Source: Pogostemon cablin (Eukaryota; Streptophyta; Magnoliopsida; Lamiales; Lamiaceae). Taken from it: 64,000 nt of DNA. Shown in pieces: positions 23,351 to 36,925 of the stretch. Position numbers and translations under genes: made by a program. A model generated the notes under the pieces. The model saw only the letters and a program-made list of their open reading frames with translations, made no database searches and was not told the origin of the DNA. Location: assembly GCA_023678885.1 (NCBI GenBank), contig CM042966.1, positions 25,868,028-25,932,027 of the forward strand. Direction: 5' to 3'. Each line of letters opens with the position of its first letter. Within the stretch, counting starts at the first letter, position 1.

Positions 23351-23953
23351 TCAAAAGAGTGTTGTTCGACACTTTTGGCTATAGAGAGCTTCGTACGGGG
23401 GCATTCCAATGCTTGAATGGTAACTGTTGTTATATGCGAACTCCACCAAAGTCATGTACCTATCCCAGCTACCTCCCAAATTCAACACCACTGCACGTAG
23501 CATGTCTTCTAGTGTCTGTATAGTTCTCTCTGACTGTCCATCAGTCTGTTGATGAAACGAGGTACTGAATAGTAATTTTGTACCCAACGCTCTTTGCAGA
23601 CTAGGCCAAAAACATGCAGTGAATCTTGGATCTCGATCAGATATGATTGACACTGGTACTCCATGCAATCTCACGATCTCATCGATATATAATTTGTTAA
23701 GTTTCTCTAAAGATTCGTTGGTGTGCACTGGAAGGAAATGTGCCAATTTTGTCAGACAATCGACAATGACCCAGATTGAGTCATGACCCTTTTGAGTTTG
23801 AGGTAAATCGATAACAAAATCCATCATGATGTTCTCTAATTTCCACTCAGGAATAGGTAGTTGTTGAAGTATGCCTGCTGATTTTTGGTGTTCTGCTTTT
23901 ATCTGTTGGCATGATAAACACTTTGATACGAATTCAGCAACGTCCCATATCAT
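23351..23953 (-). pseudogene. Gypsy remnant: integrase core
   Basis: 200-residue open stretch. It has the end of the zinc-binding HHCC region (CLSCQQIKAEHQK), then catalytic-core blocks MMDFVIDLPQTQKGHDSIWV, VDCLTKLAHFLP, SIISDRDPRFT, HQQTDGQSERTIQTLEDMLR. The D, D and E positions of the DDE triad are present. It is open only because flanking shifts split it from its neighbours. Confidence 0.88.
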
Positions 23954-24107
23954 ACCTGGCCACTAATAATGCTCCCGAAGCGTTCTGTATATTTTGGTAC
24001 TACCAGGATGCATAGCATAAGCTGAAAAATGGGCTTCCTCAAGAATAGCTCTACGAACATCAAGTTCTGATGGAACACAAACACAATTTTTAAAAGTAAG
24101 GAGTCTG

Positions 24108-24716
24108 TCATCCCGAATTTAAAATTTTATTTTTTCGTTGATTTAGCTTCACCTTCTTCTGTTGTAAATGAACATCGTGTGATTGTCTTTCTCGTATTTT
24201 CTCGAACAAGGTAGGTCTAACCTCGAATTTGGTGATTAAAGCGAAATCATTAGACTTTTCACAATTGAGCGAAATATGCAAAGATTTAAATTGCTCCAAT
24301 ATAAGAAGGTAAAAAGATCGAATTGAAGCAAGTGAGGTAGAAGACTTTCTACTTAGAGCATCTGCAACAACGTTCACCTTGCCAGGATGATAATCGATGA
24401 CTAAGTCATAGTCACTAATCAACTCCATCCATTGCCTTTGCCTGAGGTTAAGTTCCTTTTGCGTTGTGATATACTTTAAGCTCTTGTGATCAGTGAAAAC
24501 CCAACAAGTTGCACCATAAAGATAGTGCCTCCATATTTTCAACGCAAAAACGATTGCAGTCAACTCTAAATCGTGTGTAAGATAATTTTCTTCGTTCTTC
24601 TTCAATTGCCTTGAAGCATAGGCTATACCATTTCCTTCTTGCAGGAGAACGCATCCTAATACTTGACTCGAGGCGTCGCTATAAATGGTAAATTCTCTAA
24701 TCGCTAGGTCTGGCAA
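24108..24716 (-). pseudogene. Gypsy remnant: RNase H domain and linker
   Basis: RNase H blocks: FTIYSDASSQVLGCVLLQEG, IAYASRQLKKNEENY, THDLELTAIVFALKIWRHYL, DHKSLKYI, RQWMELISDYDLVIDYHPGK, then NVVADALSRK. Separated by a shift from the RT part upstream and from the integrase downstream. Confidence 0.88.
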
Positions 24717-25620
24717 AGCAAGAATAGGAGTTGAAACGAGTCATTTTTTCAATTCTTGAAATGCTTTCTCGCATTCTTCACTCCATTCAAATTTTACCCC
24801 TTTGCGAGTCAATTTAGTCAAAGATGAAGCCAACAATGAGAAATCTTTGACAAACTGTCGATAATATCCAGCTAATCCTAGAAAACTACGAATCTCTTTA
24901 TGTTCTTTGGACGCTCCCAATTCAGTATATCTTGAATCTTCACTGGATCGACATAGATTCCTTCCTTAGAAATGCGATGACCTAAAAAGTTTACCTCATG
25001 AAGCCAAAATTCACACTTCAAAAATTTAGCGTAAAGCTAATTTTCTTTGAGAATATTCAGAGCAATTTCTAGATGATTAGAATGCTCGTCGTCTGATTTA
25101 GAATAAATAAGAATATCATAAATGAAGACGATGACAAGCTTATCTAAGTACGGCCGAAAGACCCGATTCATAAGATCCATAAAAGCTGCAGGAGCATTTA
25201 TGAGTCCAAAAGACATAACACAAAATTTGAAATGACCGTATCTGGTTCGAAAGGCAGACTTAAGGATATCAGATTCCCTAATCTTGAGTTGGTGATAACC
25301 ATCGCAAATCAATTTTTGAGAACACAGTTTCTCGTTGCAATTGATCAAACAAATCATCGATTCTTGAAAGAGGATATTTGTTCTTGATTGCTACCTTGTT
25401 CAATTGAAAGTAGTCGACACATAGGCGAAGTGATCTGTCTTTCTTCTTGACAAAAAGAACTAGAGCACCCCATAGAGATTTGCTAGGTCGTATGAACCTC
25501 TAATAATTCTCCAAGTTGTGTCTGGAGTTCCTTGAGCTCAGCTGGCGACATTCGATATGGAGTAATCGATATAGGTGTGATTCCAGGAAGTACGTCAATG
25601 GAAAAATCGATCTCTCAATT
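24717..25620 (-). pseudogene. Gypsy remnant: reverse transcriptase
   Basis: Open piece 25037-25357 has YHQLKIRESDILKSAFRTRY, VMSFGLINAPAAFMDLMNRV and FIYDILIYSK. The last is the catalytic FIDD box with the first aspartate changed to tyrosine, which would kill the polymerase. The thumb part continues at 24720-25030 with stops; the N-terminal part at 25360-25620 is in other frames. Confidence 0.85.
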
Positions 25621-25893
25621 CGGAGGTTGTCCTGGTATGTCTTCGGGAAAGACATCAGGAAATTCATTCACGATCGGGATGTCATCTAGTTTAGCCTCAG
25701 AAAGAGAAGTATCAATGACAAATGCCAAGAATGTCTCACAATCCCTATGCATTAATTTATGCGCAGACAATATTTAAATAAAAGAGAGCGATCTCGTTTG
25801 AAGTTCACCTTCAAAAACAAGTTCTGGGAATCATGGTCTACGAAAAATAACAAGCTTCTCGTGGCAGTCGAGAATTGTATGATGAGAAGAAAG

Positions 25894-26244
25894 TCAATCC
25901 ATGCCAAGAATAATATCGAGATTGATCAAAGGCAATGGTATCAATTCAGTTTCTAGAATGACATCATTAATCTTCAATGGACAACCAAGGAACATCGAAT
26001 CACGAATTAGACGCTCTCTAATAGGGGTATGAACTATGATTCCAGGTGACAAATGAGAGATAGGATAATTTAAGATTGCAGCAAGATCATCCCGGATATA
26101 AAACCTATCAGTACCTGGATCAAATAAAACATAGACCTGGTGGTCTCCAACAAACACATGGCCTAAAGAAACAAGATTATGTGGATTGTGATTTAAAAGT
26201 TTGGAAAGATAAAAGTTTCTTACGAATGTTTTATTCGTAATCAA
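25894..26244 (-). pseudogene. Gypsy remnant: aspartic protease region
   Basis: 116-residue open stretch with FVGDHQVYVLFDPGTDRF, where gypsy proteases have a D-S-G-A-T active site; here D-P-G-T-D, so catalysis is doubtful. Ends LINLDIILGMD, the conserved end of the domain. Confidence 0.75.
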
Positions 26245-26291
26245 GTGGCATAATAAAACGGGGTTAGATCTAGCATGTGAAAATACTCGGA

Positions 26292-27572
26292 TTATAAATT
26301 ACTTGTCACAACCTTCGGATCTGAGCGAGCCTCTTCCTGAAAAATATGAAATATTCTAGTTTGATTCATTCCTTGCATAAGTGATCGAGTAATAGGGCCG
26401 CTTGTGGCATCAGGCACTCTGGTAGCTGCGTATCGAGTATCTCTGGGTGTAGAATATATTAGTCTACCACGAGGCTGACCAGAACTCTGACCGCTCGCTT
26501 CCATTAGCTGAGGACAAGAACCTCACATATGCCCCGACTGTCGACACTGAAAATATACCTGAAGAGCCTTGCAGGGGCTATCGTGACATTTTAAGCAATT
26601 CTGGAACTTGCAGTTTTAACCAACCGATCCCGAGATATTGCTCCCGCCTCTATTAAACAGCTCCTGAGACTGAGAAAAACTAATAGATACCGAACTTGGT
26701 ATGCTACGCGAAGATCCCACACCCCTATACATCTTCGATATATTTCTTAAAAATACGCTCCCTTGCCTTTTCTTTTGAGACCGCTCTGCAAGCTTATGTC
26801 TCGCCTGAACTAAACTTTCTACCCTTAGGGCTTCCTTCACGAGCTCGTCAAGACTCTCGTACTTGTCTCCGGACTTGATGCGATCTCGAATATTTAGATT
26901 AAGACCATCTTCAAATCTCTTGCATAAGTCTCTCGTCGTATATGACTCAGAAGCGAATTCTCGCAATTCAAGAAACTTACTTTCGTACTCCACGACCGAC
27001 ATAGTGCCTTGAAAGAGGTTGAAGAACTCCTTTCTCTTCTGATCCTTGATGTACTGAGAGAATTATCGATCTTTGAATCGTTCCATAAAGATAAGCCACG
27101 TAATAGTAACCGAAGATGTCTCTTTTAGATTCTGCCACTATCATCGTGCGTCTAGGCCTAACAGCTTGGTCGCAATGACCACACGATAACATTCTTCAAT
27201 CATCAAAGTATCAAAGGTCTCTGTAATCTCCTTTAACCACGCGCCCACTTTAGAAGCATCTCTTGTACCGTCAAATTTCGAAGTTCCCATGTTCTCAACA
27301 GATTTCACCAAATCAGGTATAAAAAGTACACCTCGAGAAGTAGAACCTCCTAAAGCCATTTCTAGAGCAGAAATTGGTACATGAGATGTAGGTCGAATCG
27401 GTTCATTAGCGCGAAGAACATCCTCAGTGACAGTCGTAGTCGTAGGAGCCGTCGTAAGTGGTGGAACACCATGTACTCGAATGTGATCATAATACAACTG
27501 GTACTGCTCTGGTGTTATCATGTGCTCAACACGCAACTGAGCCCATGGTTGCTCTACCTGGGTAACCGGCAC
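26292..27572 (-). pseudogene. Gypsy remnant: gag
   Basis: Three open pieces (27141-27572, 26616-27002, 26292-26504). The first has the capsid start ENMGTSKFDGTRDASKVGAW. The second has MSVVEYESKFLELREFA and DLCKRFEDGLNLNIRDRI. Between 26504 and 26616 a degraded zinc knuckle (QCRQSGHM) is followed by a stop. Interrupted at least twice. Confidence 0.8.
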
Positions 27573-27670
27573 CCTATGATCAGAATTAATAGGGTTGTAA
27601 ACGTCGGATGAACGGCATGATCAGAAGAAATATGTCCTCGAGGTCTATGATATTATAACCCATTCTATTT

Positions 27671-27675
27671 TGGTT
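27671..27675. other. Target duplication TGGTT of copia element, left
   Basis: TGGTT here and at 41752-41756 flanks the copia element, once the LTR is taken to start at 27676 (TTTTAGAACC, against TGTTAGAGCC in the other LTR). Confidence 0.75.
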
Positions 27676-28269
27676 TTTTAGAACCTGGTGTGTGCGCATA
27701 GTGGAATTCTGATACGGTAACAGTACACAGCGGAAATTTAAAAGGAGAGATTAACATAGAGATCTTTCAAAACTTTCTATTGGGTGTTTCACCAATAGGG
27801 CCTTCAGGGAAAAAGACGTATCATTGCTGACATGTTTATGAACAAATAAAAGTTGACTCTTACAGGAAAACTTGAATAACGACACTTCATGGAAGTGGTA
27901 CAGACTTAGAGAAACAGATCTATCTTAACATAACAACCATATAGAACGTTATAGGCACACAACTGACGAGACAAGTCTAGAAAGACTATCTTCTTCTCTC
28001 AATACAAAAAAGGATAGAAAAGAATCCCCAAAGTACAAACGTATGAAACTCTCTCAATATCTAATCTCTAATCTGTAATCTCTGCCTAAATCTGATCACA
28101 CATCCCTTATTTATAGATAATTAAATGTGGATAGATCTTCATGGTATTTGTGATGGTTATAGGTGGTTATCATCTCAACTTCTACCAACTCCCATGCAAC
28201 TTCATTGTAAAATCCGATCCTGGATGACTCTAACAACATCTGAAAAACTTCAGCAATTATGAATAACCG
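27676..28269 (-). repeat. Copia 3' LTR, first part
   Basis: Matches 41002-41640 of the other copia LTR except for about 36 bases missing near 27710. It is interrupted after GAATAACCG by the gypsy element and resumes at 37339. Confidence 0.88.
28265..28269. other. Target duplication AACCG of gypsy element, left
   Basis: AACCG here and at 37334-37338 flanks the intact gypsy element. In the other copia LTR the uninterrupted site reads GAATAATCGTTTATGACC near 41618-41635. Confidence 0.92.
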
Positions 28270-30406
28270 TGACACGACCCACCTTACACAACTTATAATT
28301 CAAATACTATTTAACATAAACATCATCATTATAAAAATCTGCATATAATTTTTTTTTCGCATAATATGCTTATAACCAACACCATCACACTAGTTCAACA
28401 TACGTAGTTAGTTTCTGACACCACTTCAAACCACCCAAACATGTGATAATACTTATTATATTACACAACCAAAACATCAGCGGAAACAAAATAAACCCAC
28501 GGACTAGCCCAACAGGTCGTCATCTATGTACATCCTCTCAAAACTTGAAGGAGTTCCACAGCTTGCACAGTCACATCACAAACTCAATCATCAACAGGCT
28601 CACCTACAATGCATAAACTAGTGAGATAAAAATCTCAGTAAGTAGAAATCATGCATGTCCGTGCATGAAAATGCATTTAGTTCTCTATCGCCTATGTCCT
28701 AATTTTTTTTTCTAATTATCTCTTTTATTTTGAAAATTGTTCACGTTGCGGGATCCCAACGACACACTTATGATATGCCCTCAAATGAGCTCAATGGGGA
28801 CGATTTTTCTGAACCCCGAAAATAGTGCCGAGAACGATTTTTCCGAACTCTGGCAAAGTGGTGGAGATGATTTTTCCAAACCCCTAATAAAGTGTCGGGA
28901 ACGATTTTTCCGAACCCTGACAGAGATGAATATATAGTGGCCGCACACACCATTAGTATCTTATTAATTTTGAGGAAAACACTTTTCATGTTTATGCATG
29001 GTATGCACCCAAAACAATTAAATGTGCATCATAAACCATTTACAATATCAATATCAACATTTAATTACCATAAAGCAACAACTTAATTTTAATTCACACA
29101 AATCCACTTCTGAAATAACAACTTCACTTCAATCACATAGATCCATTTATAGAATAACCACTTCACCTTGGATCACACGGATCTCTTTTTGGAATAACAA
29201 CTTAATCTTGGATCCCACATATCCTTATCACCAATATCTTCTCAAGCCATACAAATATATTTTCAACAGTTTCCAAACACACAGATCTATATAGGATGAT
29301 GATATTATTTTAAATCACATAAATCCACAACTTGTATTGCAAATTTATCACAAATAATTTATAAATAATATTGTTGAATATGAACCCTACTTTTCTAAAA
29401 TTACATAAATCCCCAGCTTGTATCACAATTTAATCTCCAAATAATTCATAACATAATTAAACTAATCAAAAATAACACATAACATAATTATCACATATTA
29501 ATCACAAATAATTCACAAACAGCATGTTTATGCATTGTAGTTGGACTTCTACTTACCTGAACTCCAACAATGCGCTATAGACCAACACACGTTCTCCCTC
29601 TCTTCTTTTCCCAGCACGTTCCCCTCTCTTCTTTTCTCGTCCCGTCACGCACGTTCTCCCTCTTTTCTTTCCCACTCTCTCTCTCTTCTTTATATATATA
29701 TATATGTAAATATATATATATTAATATATTTTATTCTTTTTTTTTCGCAGCCTGCTGATTTTCTAATCTCCCCAAAATGGGTAATGGAGCATGTATATAT
29801 ATAGGAGTTGGAATTAACGGTTTCACCACCTTAAACTTAAAAAAAATATATAAATAATCTTATTATTATTATAGTTGGCTAATATGTGATTTACCTAAAG
29901 TTGGAGTGGGTGCTACGTTTCACCACATCAAACCATTAAAACTATGAGTCATTAATTGCCCACGTATGGCTAACGTGTATTAAGTAGTTATTATTAATAT
30001 TATTATTATTATTATTATCCGTTACAAATATACGTGCAATACTTAATAACTAAGATATGATACATTTACAAATTAATACATTTTCTTATCACTATTATTA
30101 TTCCGAAAACACGTGTGATACTTAATAATTACGAAATAGTGTATTTATACTCATAAAATAATTTACTCATATATCCAAATTAATGCACGTAAATATTTAT
30201 GCACCCATATATTCACACACCGTCCCAATTTTTATCACGAATGTCTCAAATAAAATGTAACGATAAATAAAATATAGAAACAATTGTCACATAATTGTCA
30301 CATTATTATCACATAATTGCCACATAATTATCACATAATTATAAAATGCACATAACAAAAATTAAATTATATTGGCACATGAGTAGTGAGAAGCTCGGGT
30401 ATCACA
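28270..30406 (-). repeat. Gypsy 3' LTR
   Basis: 2137 bp, plus-strand ends TGACACGACCC and GGGTATCACA. Near-identical to 35123-37333. Shorter by 74 bp, mostly from fewer AT and ATT units and one fewer TCACATAATTGCCACATAAT unit. Confidence 0.95.
28790..28930 (-). repeat. Four-unit tandem in gypsy LTR
   Basis: About 33-bp units built on GGGACGATTTTTCCGAACCC, four imperfect copies. The other LTR has the same array at 35645-35785. Confidence 0.85.
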
Positions 30407-30445
30407 TCCTCAACACCTTATAAAAATTTCGTCCTCGAAATTTAC

Positions 30446-33400
30446 TTACCTGAAGAGGTCTGAGTATTTAGTCATCATCTCATCCTCTCTTTCCCAAGTT
30501 GCTTCCTCAACTAACTGGTTCCTCCATAATACCTTTACTAATGGTATTTCTTTATTTCTGAGCTTCTTCACTTCTCGCCACAAGATCTCAACTGGTACCT
30601 CCTCATAACTCAAATCTTCTTTCAACTCAACTGGTTCCTGCATGAGAACATGAGATGGATTTGGAACATACTTCCTCAACACAGATACATGAAACACGTC
30701 ATGTACTCTAGACATCGATGCTGGTAACTCCAATTTATAGCCAACACTGCCAACTCTCTCAATGATAGTGAACGAACCAACATATCTTGGACTGAGTTTC
30801 CCTTTCCTTCCAAACCGCATTATCCCTTTCATTGGAGATACTTTTAGAAATACCTGATCCCCCACTTCAAATTCTAATTCTCTCTCCCGTTTGTCTGCAT
30901 AACTCTTCTGCCGATCTTGAGCAACTTTCATCTTCTCTTGTATACGGGTAACAGCTTCTGACATTTCATGAATCAAGTCTGGACCCAAAAGTTTTCTCTC
31001 TTCAACTTCATCCCAATGAACTGGAGATCTACACTTCCTCCCATACAATGCTTCATATGGAGCCATCCCGATAGTAGACTGATAACTGTTATTGTATGAG
31101 AACTCTATCAAAGACAAAAATTTACTCCACTGACCTTGAAAATCCAACACACACGCTCTGAGCATATCCTCCAAGATTTGTATTGTACGCTCTGATTGAC
31201 CATCTGTCTGTGGATGGAATGTTGTGCTGAAAGATAACTGTGTCCCCAACGCCTTATGTAAACTCTTCCAGAAAGCAGACAAGAATCTCGTATCTCTGTC
31301 TGACACAATGGTAAGTGGTACTCCATGGAGTCTGACAATCTCTTGTATATATAGTTGAGCATAACGATCCATGGAATACATAGAGCTAATAGGAAGAAAA
31401 TGAGCTGACTTAGTCAATCGATCCACAATAACCCAAATGACATCGTGACCTCTCACTGTCTTCGGTAGTCCGATAACAAAATCCATCGTGATATTCTCCC
31501 ACTTCCATTCTGGAATGAATAAAGGCTGCAAAGTTCCTGCTGGTTTCTGATGCTCGGCTTTGACTTGCTGACAAGTTAGACATTGCTCTGCATATCGAGC
31601 AACATCTCTTTTCATCTCTGGCCACCAATAATATGACTTCAAATCTCTATACATCTTAGTAGCTCCTGGATGTACAGAGTACGGTGTTGAATGAGCTTCA
31701 ACCATCACTTCTTTCCGAATGTCATCCACTTCAGGTAGACATAATCGACCTCATAACGAATCACGCCATCATCTCCTAATTGGAAGTCAGAAGACTTTCC
31801 AGAGCTGATATCATTCTTTATCTTGTCAAACAACTTATCCTCTTGTTGGCTTTGTCGAATCTTATCCATCAAAGTTGGTCGAAGTGTCAGAGCTGCCATT
31901 CTTGCTTCCAACGATCCTTCCTGAATGATCTCCACACCCATCCTTTGCAAATCAAGCAACTCTGGTTTCTGATTTACGGTCATAGCAGCTACACTCTGTA
32001 TTGCCTTTCGGCTCAATGCATCAGCAACCACATTGGCTTTTCCCGGATGATAATTGATAACACAGTCATAATCCTTAACCAATTCCAACCATCTTCTTTG
32101 CCTCATATTTAACTCTTTCTGAGTGAAAAAGTACTTCAAACTCTTATGATCAATATAGATTTTACAACGTTCCCCATACAGATAATGCCTCCAATCTTGA
32201 GTGCAAACACCACTGCGACTAACTCTAAATCATGAGTTGGATAATTCTTCTCATACTCCCTTAACTGTCTGGATGCATAAGCTATCACTTTCCCATTCTG
32301 CATCAATACACACCCAAGACCATTCTTTGAAGCATCACTATAAACCTTGAAGTTTCCTGTCTCCGTGGGAATAGTTAAGATAGGTGCTGATGTCAATCGT
32401 CTCTTCAATTCTTGGAAACTTTGTTCACATTCCTCCGTCCATGTGAACTTCACATTCTTCCTGGTCAACTGTGTTAATGGTGAAGCAATCTTAGAAAATC
32501 CTTCAACAAACCTTCGATAATATCCCGCCAATCCAAGAAAGCTACGAACCTCAGTGGGATTTGAGGGTTGTGGCCAATCATGGATTGCTTTAACTTTACC
32601 TGGATCCACTGAAATTCCTTCTCCCGATACCACGTGTCCCAAGAAAATAACTCGGTCTAACCAAAACTCGCACTTCTTGAACTTCGCATACAACTGCCTC
32701 TCCTTCAGAATCTCTAACACCTTTCTCAAGTGCAGTGCATGATCCTCCTTATTCTTAGAGTAAATTAGAATATCATCGATAAACACAATCACAAATTCAT
32801 CGAGAAATTTCTGAAATACTCTATTCATCAAATCCATAAATGCTGCAGGAGCATTTGTTAATCCAAACGGCATCACTAAGAACTCATAGTGCCCGTACCT
32901 TGTACTGAATGCAGTCTTTGGAATATCCTCCTTCTTTATCTTCAACTGATGATACCCCGACCGTAAATCAATCTTCGAAAAGATAGCTGCACCCTGTAAC
33001 TGATCAAACAGATCATCAATGCGAGGCAATGGATATTTATTCTTCACCGTAACTTTATTGAGATCCCGATAATCAATGCACATCCTCAATGTGCCATCCT
33101 TCTTTTGAACAAACAGAACTGGTGCTCCCCAAGGAGAGAAACTAAGTTGGATGAATCCTTTGTCTAGCAACTCTTGTAATTGTATCTTCAATTCCTTCAG
33201 TTCAGTTGGTGCTATTCTGTATGGCGCTTTAGATATAGGAGCAGTTTCTGGTTGTAACTCAATAACAAACTCTATTTCTCGGTCTGGTGGCAAACCTGGA
33301 AGATCATCTGGAAATACCTCCAGATATTCCTGAACTACTGGTACATTATCAAGAACTGGACATTGCTGCCCCTCAACATTCATTACACTCACCAGATACC

Positions 33401-34958
33401 CCTCACAACCACTTTCCAACAACCGCTGTGCTTTTGCTGCTGATATCATCGGAAATCTAAAGCTTTTCTTGATTCCAACAAAAGTGAACGGTTCTCCTTT
33501 CACTGGTTGAAAAGTGATATTCTTCTTCTGACAATCTATTATAGCACTGTATTTTGACATCCAATCCATGCCCAATATGATATCATAATCATTCATACTT
33601 AACACAATCAAATTAGCGAGGAGTTGTCTTCCTTCAATAGGAATAACACAACCTCGAAGAAGTTGATTAGTTTGCTTTGACTCACCAGAAGGTATCATCA
33701 CCTCATAATTAGCTTCTATCAAGTTAGGTGTTCCACCCAACTTTTTCACATACTCAGTGGATACAAATGAATGTGTTGCTACAGAATCAAATAGCACATA
33801 TGTAGAAGTGCCAAAAATAGAGAACTTACCCGTGACAACTGAGGGGTTCGCATCTGCCTCCTCTCGCGTCAAAGTATACACCCTAGTTGGAGCTTTTCCC
33901 TGCTGTTCCTTCTTCCCTTTCTTAGGACAAGTAGTAGTCACATGTCCTTTCTCCCCGCATGTGTAACATGTTCTCGGAGGAATTTGACACTCTCCACCAT
34001 GTGATCTAAGACAATTAGGGCATATAGGTAGTGGCGGCGCCGGTGGCACCTTACCCTGATCGAATTTAGGATGCTTGTTGGGTTCTCCTTGTCTCTATCC
34101 TTGCTCCACTTGAACATTTGAATTCGGCCTCTGAAATGGCATCGGCCTCTTATCAACTCTCCCAGACTGCTGCATTGGTTTCTACTGAAATTGACGTCTG
34201 ATAGCTTGCGCTTGTCTGATCCTCTTCTCCGCTTGCTCAGCAATTTGAGCCTTTTCTGCAACTTGTGAGTATGTTGCTCCATGCAGTCCCGCCATACTCA
34301 CATCACTGTAAAGTTCAGGCCTTAAGCCTTCCACAAATCTCTCCACTTTCAGTGCCTCCGTACTCACCATATGTTCAGCAAACCTCGACAACTGCTCAAA
34401 TTTACGAAGGTAATCTGTGACTGACATGCCACCTTGCCTCAACTGTATAAACTCGTTCATCTTCATGGCTCTTACTGGTGCCGTAAAGTACTTGTTTCTG
34501 AAAAGCTCCTTGAACTTTTCCCATGTCATAGTCGTGACATCCTCGATACTTTTAATCGTATCCCACCAGTGGCCTGCACTTCCTCGTAACATGAAAGAAG
34601 CACATAGCACTCTATCCCCATCTGAAATTCTATTGTATTGAAACATGTTTTCCACCGTGCGTAACCAATCCTCTGCATCTGTGGGGTCTGCTGCGTCCTC
34701 AAATATTGGAGGGCTCAGCTTTCGAAACCTCTCACAAACCATTTCCACACGTTCTACTTGACGTTTATCTTGGTTTGCATTACCCTCTGGTTGTCCACCC
34801 ATATCTCTCTGCTGAATCAGTTGTTATATCTGTTGGGACTGGCGCTCAACCAGTTCCATTAGTCGAGTAATCACCGCATCACGATTATTCCCTTTAGGAG
34901 GTGCTGCTTGCTCAAAAGTCCTATCCCCTTCAGAACTTTTACTTGTAGCCCTTACCAT
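30446..34958 (-). pseudogene. Gypsy gag-pol polyprotein gene, disabled
   Basis: Encodes the structural and replication proteins of the retrotransposon. Read from Met at 34956-34958, gag and pol share one frame. Gag core about 34180-34800 (DAEDWLRTVENMFQYN); zinc knuckle CYTCGEKGHVTTTC near 33950; protease YVLFDSVATHSFVS (active site DSG changed to DSV); RT with KIDLRSGYHQLKI and FVIVFIDDILIYSK near 32770-32960; RNase H near 32060-32370; integrase 30446-31729 with zinc-binding CLTCQQVKAEHQK, core IVSDRDTRF and HPQTDGQSERTIQ; chromodomain-like tail EEATWEREDEMMTKYSDLF. Defects: in-frame stops at 34824-34826, 34182-34184 and 34095-34097, and one-base deletions near 32193 (RNase H) and 31750 (before integrase). 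About 1500 codons, the normal family length. Confidence 0.92.
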
Positions 34959-35103
34959 TTTGTCTACTAACTACACTTCCTATACCACATAGACAATATA
35001 ATTTATAAGACACATAATGACACAGAATGAAAATAACACTTACTTGCAAAGCTGCGCTCCCAAAGAATGAATTCATGTACATAGACAGTCTGCAGGACCC
35101 AAG

Positions 35104-35122
35104 CCGTGCTCTGATACCACTC
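35104..35122 (-). promoter_or_regulatory. Gypsy primer-binding site
   Basis: Minus strand reads TGGTATCAGAGCAC just inside the 5' LTR, complementary to the 3' end of initiator tRNA-Met, the usual primer for this group. Confidence 0.88.
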
Positions 35123-36535
35123 TGACACGACCCACCTTACACAACTTATAATTCAAATACTATTTAACATAAATATCATCATTATAAAAACCTGCATATA
35201 ATTTTTTTTTCGCATAATATGCTTATAACTAACACCATCACACTAGTTCAACATACGTAGTTGGTTTCTGACACCACTTCAAACCACCCAAACATGTGAT
35301 AATACTTATTATATTACACAACCAAAATATCAGCGGAAACAAAATAAACCCACGGACTAGCCCAACAGGTCGTCATCTATGTACATCCTCTCAAAACTTG
35401 AAGGAGCTCCACAGCTTGCACAGTCACATCACAAACTCAATCATCAACAGGCTCACCTACAATGCATAAACTAGTGAGATAAAAATCTCAGTAAGTAGAA
35501 ATCATGCATGTCCGTGCATGAAAATGCATTTAATTCTCTATCGCCTATGTCCTAATTTTTTTTTTCTAATTGATCTCTTTTATTTTGAAAATTGTTCACG
35601 TTGCGGGATCCCCACGACACACTTATGATATGCCCTCAAATGAGCTCAATGGGGATGATTTTTCCGAACCCCGAAAATAGTGCCGAGAACGATTTTTTCG
35701 TACTCTGGCAAAGTGGTGGGGACGATTTTTCCGAACCCCAAATAAAGTATCGGGAACGATTTTTCCGAACCCTGACAGAGATGCATATATAGTGGCCACA
35801 CACACCATTAGTATCTTATTAATTTTGAGGAAAACACTTTCATGTTTTTGCATGGTATGCACCCAAAATAATTAAATGTGCATCATAAACCAATATCAAT
35901 ATCAACATTTAATTACCATAAAGCAACAACTTAATTTCAATTCACACAAATCCACTTCTGAAATAACAACTTCACTTCAATCACATAGATCTATTTATAG
36001 AATAACCACTTCACCTTGGATCACACGGATCTCTTTTTGGAATAACAACTTAATCTTGGATCCCACATATCCTTATCACCAATATCTTCTCAAGCCATAC
36101 AAATATATTTTCAACAGTTTCCAAACACACAGATCTATATAGGATGATGATATTATTTTAAATCACATAAATCCACAACTTGTATTGCAAATTTATCACA
36201 AATAATTTATAAATAATATTGTTGAATATGAACCCTACTTTTCCAAAATTACATAAATCCCCAGCTTGTATCACAATTTAATCTCCAAATAATTCATAAC
36301 GTAATTAAACTAATCAAAAATAACACATAACATAATTATCACATATTAATCACAAATAATTCACAAACAGCATGTTTATGCATTGTAGTTGGATTTCTAC
36401 TTACCTGAACTCCAACAATGCGCTATAGACCTACACACGTTCTCCCTCTCTTCTTTTCCCAGCACGTTTCCCTCTCTTCTTTTCTCGTCCCGTCACGCAC
36501 GTTCTCCCTCTTTTCTTTCCCACTCTATCTCTCTT

Positions 36536-36624
<89 letters not shown>

Positions 36625-36881
36625 TATTTTATTCTTTTTTTTTTGCAGCCTGCTGATTTTCTAATCTCCCCAAAATGGGAAATGGAGCATGAATATATAT
36701 AGGAGTTGGAATTAACGGTTTAACCGCCTTAAACTTAAAAAAATATAAATAATCTTATTATTATTATAGTTGGCTAATATGTGATTTACCTAAAGTTGGA
36801 GTGGGCGCTACGTTTCACCACATCAAACCATTAAAACTATAAGTCATTAATTGGCCACATATGGCTAACGTGTATTAAGTA

Positions 36882-36925
<44 letters not shown>

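Larger units (their letters stand above)
22920..27660 (-). mobile_element. Decayed Ty3/gypsy retrotransposon remnant
   Basis: Minus-strand order gag, protease, RT, RNase H, integrase (gypsy order), broken by many stops and shifts. No LTR found on either side: the left edge abuts the F-box fragment and the right edge is lost before the copia insertion at 27671. Similarity of integrase and RNase H to the element at 28270-37333 points to the same chromovirus lineage. Confidence 0.9.

Noticed and set aside
27671..27676. Left copia LTR starting at TGG, 27671
   Set aside because: Gives unmatched flanks. Starting at 27676 aligns with TGTTAGAGCC of the other LTR and yields the TGGTT duplication.
36389..36702. 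Open frames across the AT run in the gypsy LTR (repeating YI)
   Set aside because: By-product of a dinucleotide repeat.
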